In this document: positions 6,286 to 8,002 of the stretch, piece by piece | Layout: each line of letters begins with the position of its first letter | Numbering within the stretch: position 1 is the stretch's first letter | From: Planctomycetota bacterium | Lineage (GTDB): Bacteria > Planctomycetota > Phycisphaerae > UBA1845 > UTPLA1 | Length of the DNA: 8,002 bases | Direction: 5' to 3' | Assembly (NCBI GenBank): GCA_027295245.1 | Contig: JAPULF010000156.1 | Location: 1 to 8,002 of the forward strand | Made by a program: the position numbers and the translations under genes | Notes under the pieces: model-generated | Told to the model about the DNA's origin: nothing | Databases searched by the model: none | Seen by the model: the letters and a program-made list of their open reading frames with translations, nothing else

Positions 6286-6684
6286 TTAGTTCGACTCCTC
6301 TATTGTTTCGGCCGCGTCTTCGTCGCAGAACTCCAGCGTAATGCCGATCTTGAACCCACCGAGCGTGCCGGTGCAGTGAACAACCTTTCCGGCCAGCGCA
6401 AACCAAGATCCCTCGGGGTTCAGTTGTATGACGACCCGGCTGTCGACCGGCATCTCCGACGAGCCCTTGAGCGTTATTCCGTCCGCCGAGATATTGATGA
6501 ACGACAACGAACGGGTGCGAGTGTCATCCTCCGGCCCGAAAATAAGCTTGACGTCGCCGTAGAACGGATACCTCCGCGAATTTCGCTTTGGGTCCGACTT
6601 GCATTCGACTTCGACGGCACGGCTCAGAAAGCGAAGCCAATAGGACTCAGCGACAAATGGGACTTGGGTTTCTGCTTGGGACAT
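6286..6684 (-). CDS. PilZ-domain c-di-GMP receptor
   Basis: A 132-residue protein that is mostly one PilZ domain. The c-di-GMP binding motifs are both intact: RxxxR as R34-N-S-R-R38 and NxSxxG as N64-I-S-A-D-G69. The following strands have the usual pattern (GITLKG, VVIQLNP, GKVVHC and GFKIGITLEF). About 30 residues precede the domain. The start ATG at 6684 has GAGGTG a few bases upstream; a longer frame from 6744 adds 20 residues with no ribosome site. It is the first gene of the leftward unit, 4 nt from the secretin. It likely couples cellular c-di-GMP to the Tad pilus, either by binding a pilus component or by acting on the kinase-like protein; the partner cannot be read from sequence. No membrane segment or extra output domain is present. 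Confidence 0.92.
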   Translation of the reverse strand: MSQAETQVPFVAESYWLRFLSRAVEVECKSDPKRNSRRYPFYGDVKLIFGPEDDTRTRSLSFINISADGITLKGSSEMPVDSRVVIQLNPEGSWFALAGKVVHCTGTLGGFKIGITLEFCDEDAAETIEESN

Positions 6685-6912
6685 CTCGCACCTCTGTTTA
6701 TGACCTCGATTCGCGTTTGTATCGGATGTTCCAGGTGGCCCCATAAGCTTTGTGTTTCACGGATTTCTCAGTGCGCTTACCGGACACGGTTATGGGACCG
6801 GTATTACCCGTTTTGCCAAGTTGCAGGGGTCGATTCCCGATCAAGTTAGGTACGAACAGGCGATCGAAGAGAAGTAATCGGGCGCGGCGGCGTCCGTCGA
6901 TGGGAGGCAATC
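6685..6912. promoter_or_regulatory. Divergent control region between PilZ and tadZ genes
   Basis: Both transcription units must start in these 228 bp. A dyad TACCGG-N14-CCGGTA (6778-6783 and 6798-6803) has half-sites 20 bp apart and could bind a dimeric regulator. A degenerate parS-like stretch occurs at 6727-6742. No good -35/-10 pair for either direction and no recognisable sigma-54 site or c-di-GMP riboswitch was found by eye. GGGAGG at 6902-6907 is the tadZ ribosome site. Confidence 0.45.
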
Positions 6913-8002
6913 GTGCGAAGCAAGAGGATTTGTGTCTATCGGGTGGATGATCCCGCGACGGCCGCGCTCGGCGACTACAAGGTTGTGGCAACACCCGAAA
7001 ACCGACAAGAGCTGCGCACGGTAATCGGCGGAGAGAAAATAGACGTCTTGATCATCGATCTCGACGCCTCGGACGCCTTGGATGCCGTCGTCGAGGTGCT
7101 CGAAATCAATACGTCGATCGCGGTGGTCGGGGTTTTGGCCGGCAACGACGTCCAGAAGTTCATCGCGGCCCAGCGAGCCGGATGCAGGCAGGTGGCCTGC
7201 AAGCCGCTCAACGAAAACGACCTCGCCATGGCCGTGCGCAAGTCCCTCAATGAGGCCAACTCGCAAGTCGACTGGGGCAAGACGCTGGCGGTCATCGGTG
7301 CGTCGGGCGGCGTTGGATCAACAACCATCTCTTGCTACCTCGCAATGTCTCTTGCCGAAGCGTCCGGCACGCGTGCCGCAATCATAGACCTGGACTTGGA
7401 ATTCGGGACGGTTGCCAGTCTCTGGGACGTCAATCCGCGATACACCATTGGCGATTTGGCCACGGCCGGAGCGGTCGACACCCTCCTTATCGAGGACGCG
7501 ATCATTGATTTGCCCTGCTCCGTCGCGATCCTCCCGCGGCCCGCCCAAATGGATCAGGCCCAGGCGATCCACGAGGGAATCGTCAAGAGCATTTTTGACG
7601 CCGCGCGGTCGCTCTACCCGTATGTAATCATCGATCTCCCGCGACGGCTGGACGAAGTGACCGGCTGTGCCATCCAGGCCTGCGACAAGCTCCGTTTGCA
7701 GCTACAGGAGGCGGTTGCCGAGCAGTGGGAGTGTGAGCCATCGGACGTGCTGTTTGCCGGAGGCATGGCTTACCTGGCGCCCGACACGAAGGTTCGTATC
7801 TCCTTTGCCGAGGCCGTCTGGTTGGGCGAATCCAAGTTCGGGACTCTCGGATCAACGGGGTCCTACAACACCCCGGAGCTGGGGGGCGACTATCGCGGCG
7901 GTACCATCGGTGCCAGCCCGGCCTACTCGTTCACAGCACACGTGGCCGAAGTCGAGGTCGACGCCCAGACTGGTATTGTCGAGGTCGTGAAGATCTGGAT
8001 CG
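6913..8002 (+). CDS. tadZ: TadZ/CpaE-like protein joined in frame to a molybdoenzyme segment (3' end outside window)
   Basis: GTG at 6913 is preceded by GGGAGG with 5-nt spacing, a strong ribosome site. The first part, residues 1 to about 252, is TadZ/CpaE, which helps place Tad pilus machinery at the cell pole. An atypical receiver domain (4-112) keeps D12/D13, D49 and K97 but lacks the usual Thr/Ser after strand 4 (A76-G77). The SIMIBI ATPase part has a deviant Walker A, G129-ASGGVGSTT-138, in which both the signature Lys and the P-loop Lys are Ser (131, 136). It also has IIDLDLEFG (157-165) and Walker B VIIDLP (238-243). TadZ normally continues for another 100 or more residues. Here, near residue 255-260, the frame becomes xanthine-dehydrogenase-like and stays so to the edge (363 residues). 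No frameshift is seen. Either the assembly is chimeric or the gene is a real, probably broken, fusion. The gene is divergent from PilZ-secretin. Confidence 0.85.
   Translation, partial: MRSKRICVYRVDDPATAALGDYKVVATPENRQELRTVIGGEKIDVLIIDLDASDALDAVVEVLEINTSIAVVGVLAGNDVQKFIAAQRAGCRQVACKPLNENDLAMAVRKSLNEANSQVDWGKTLAVIGASGGVGSTTISCYLAMSLAEASGTRAAIIDLDLEFGTVASLWDVNPRYTIGDLATAGAVDTLLIEDAIIDLPCSVAILPRPAQMDQAQAIHEGIVKSIFDAARSLYPYVIIDLPRRLDEVTGCAIQACDKLRLQLQEAVAEQWECEPSDVLFAGGMAYLAPDTKVRISFAEAVWLGESKFGTLGSTGSYNTPELGGDYRGGTIGASPAYSFTAHVAEVEVDAQTGIVEVVKIWI
7690..8002 (+). other. Segment of a xanthine-dehydrogenase-family molybdopterin-binding subunit
   Basis: From about residue 258 of the frame starting at 6913 the sequence matches the large Mo-binding subunit of xanthine dehydrogenase, 4-hydroxybenzoyl-CoA reductase and related hydroxylases. 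KLRLQLQEAVAEQWECEPSDV fits the helix after the glycine-rich substrate region. The stretch YNTPELGGDYRGGTIGASPA and the hallmark AYSFTAHVAEVEVDAQTGIV follow, normally leading to an AHDCG motif just past the window edge. The enzyme's N-terminal two-thirds, including the earlier cofactor-binding regions, is absent, so no functional enzyme could be made from this frame. Exact substrate cannot be told from this part. Confidence 0.85.

Noticed and set aside
6750..6950. 66-residue open frame on the plus strand overlapping the tadZ start
   Set aside because: It is very rich in Arg and Ser with no domain, and overlaps a gene with a strong ribosome site.

Overview
The window looks like a GC-rich chromosomal segment from a planctomycete or a close relative (Planctomycetota), probably from an uncultured or metagenome-assembled genome. 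The clues are a Hanks-type kinase followed by a membrane anchor, coiled coil and kinesin-light-chain-like TPRs, a CpaC/TadZ pilus gene pair with planctomycete-like features, and a small Cys-containing protein that resembles, from memory, a planctomycete conserved family. No 16S rRNA or other decisive marker is present, so the assignment is an inference.

Layout. Positions 1-123 (-) hold the 5' end of a small conserved protein that runs off the left edge. Positions 271-573 (-) encode a short putative lipoprotein with its own extended -10 promoter. Between that promoter and the next gene are two parS centromere sites 33 bp apart (699-714 and 732-747). They lie directly in front of parB (847-1782, +), the chromosome-segregation CTPase. 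No parA lies beside it. A convergent intergenic stretch (1783-2221) follows, with no convincing gene. A leftward-reading block then runs from 6684 down to 2222: a PilZ c-di-GMP receptor, a CpaC/RcpA-type secretin, and a membrane-anchored kinase-like protein whose catalytic motifs are degraded (predicted pseudokinase). Divergent from this block, at 6913, starts a TadZ/CpaE-like gene with an atypical receiver domain and a deviant Walker A ATPase.

Together the PilZ, secretin, kinase-like and TadZ genes look like the regulatory and outer-membrane part of a Tad (Flp) pilus or related secretion system. c-di-GMP sensing would come through PilZ, and the pseudokinase would act as a scaffold or sensor. 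The usual downstream tad genes (tadA, tadB, tadC) are not seen. Instead, around 7670-7700 the TadZ reading frame turns, without a frame break, into the molybdopterin-binding subunit of a xanthine-dehydrogenase-family enzyme and runs off the right edge. This is either an assembly chimera or a real recombination joint. It is the most important thing to verify before the right end is used.

The observations of greatest interest are the TadZ/molybdoenzyme junction, the pseudokinase in a tad operon, the parB locus with paired parS sites but no parA, and a perfect 11-bp-arm hairpin at the secretin/kinase boundary.
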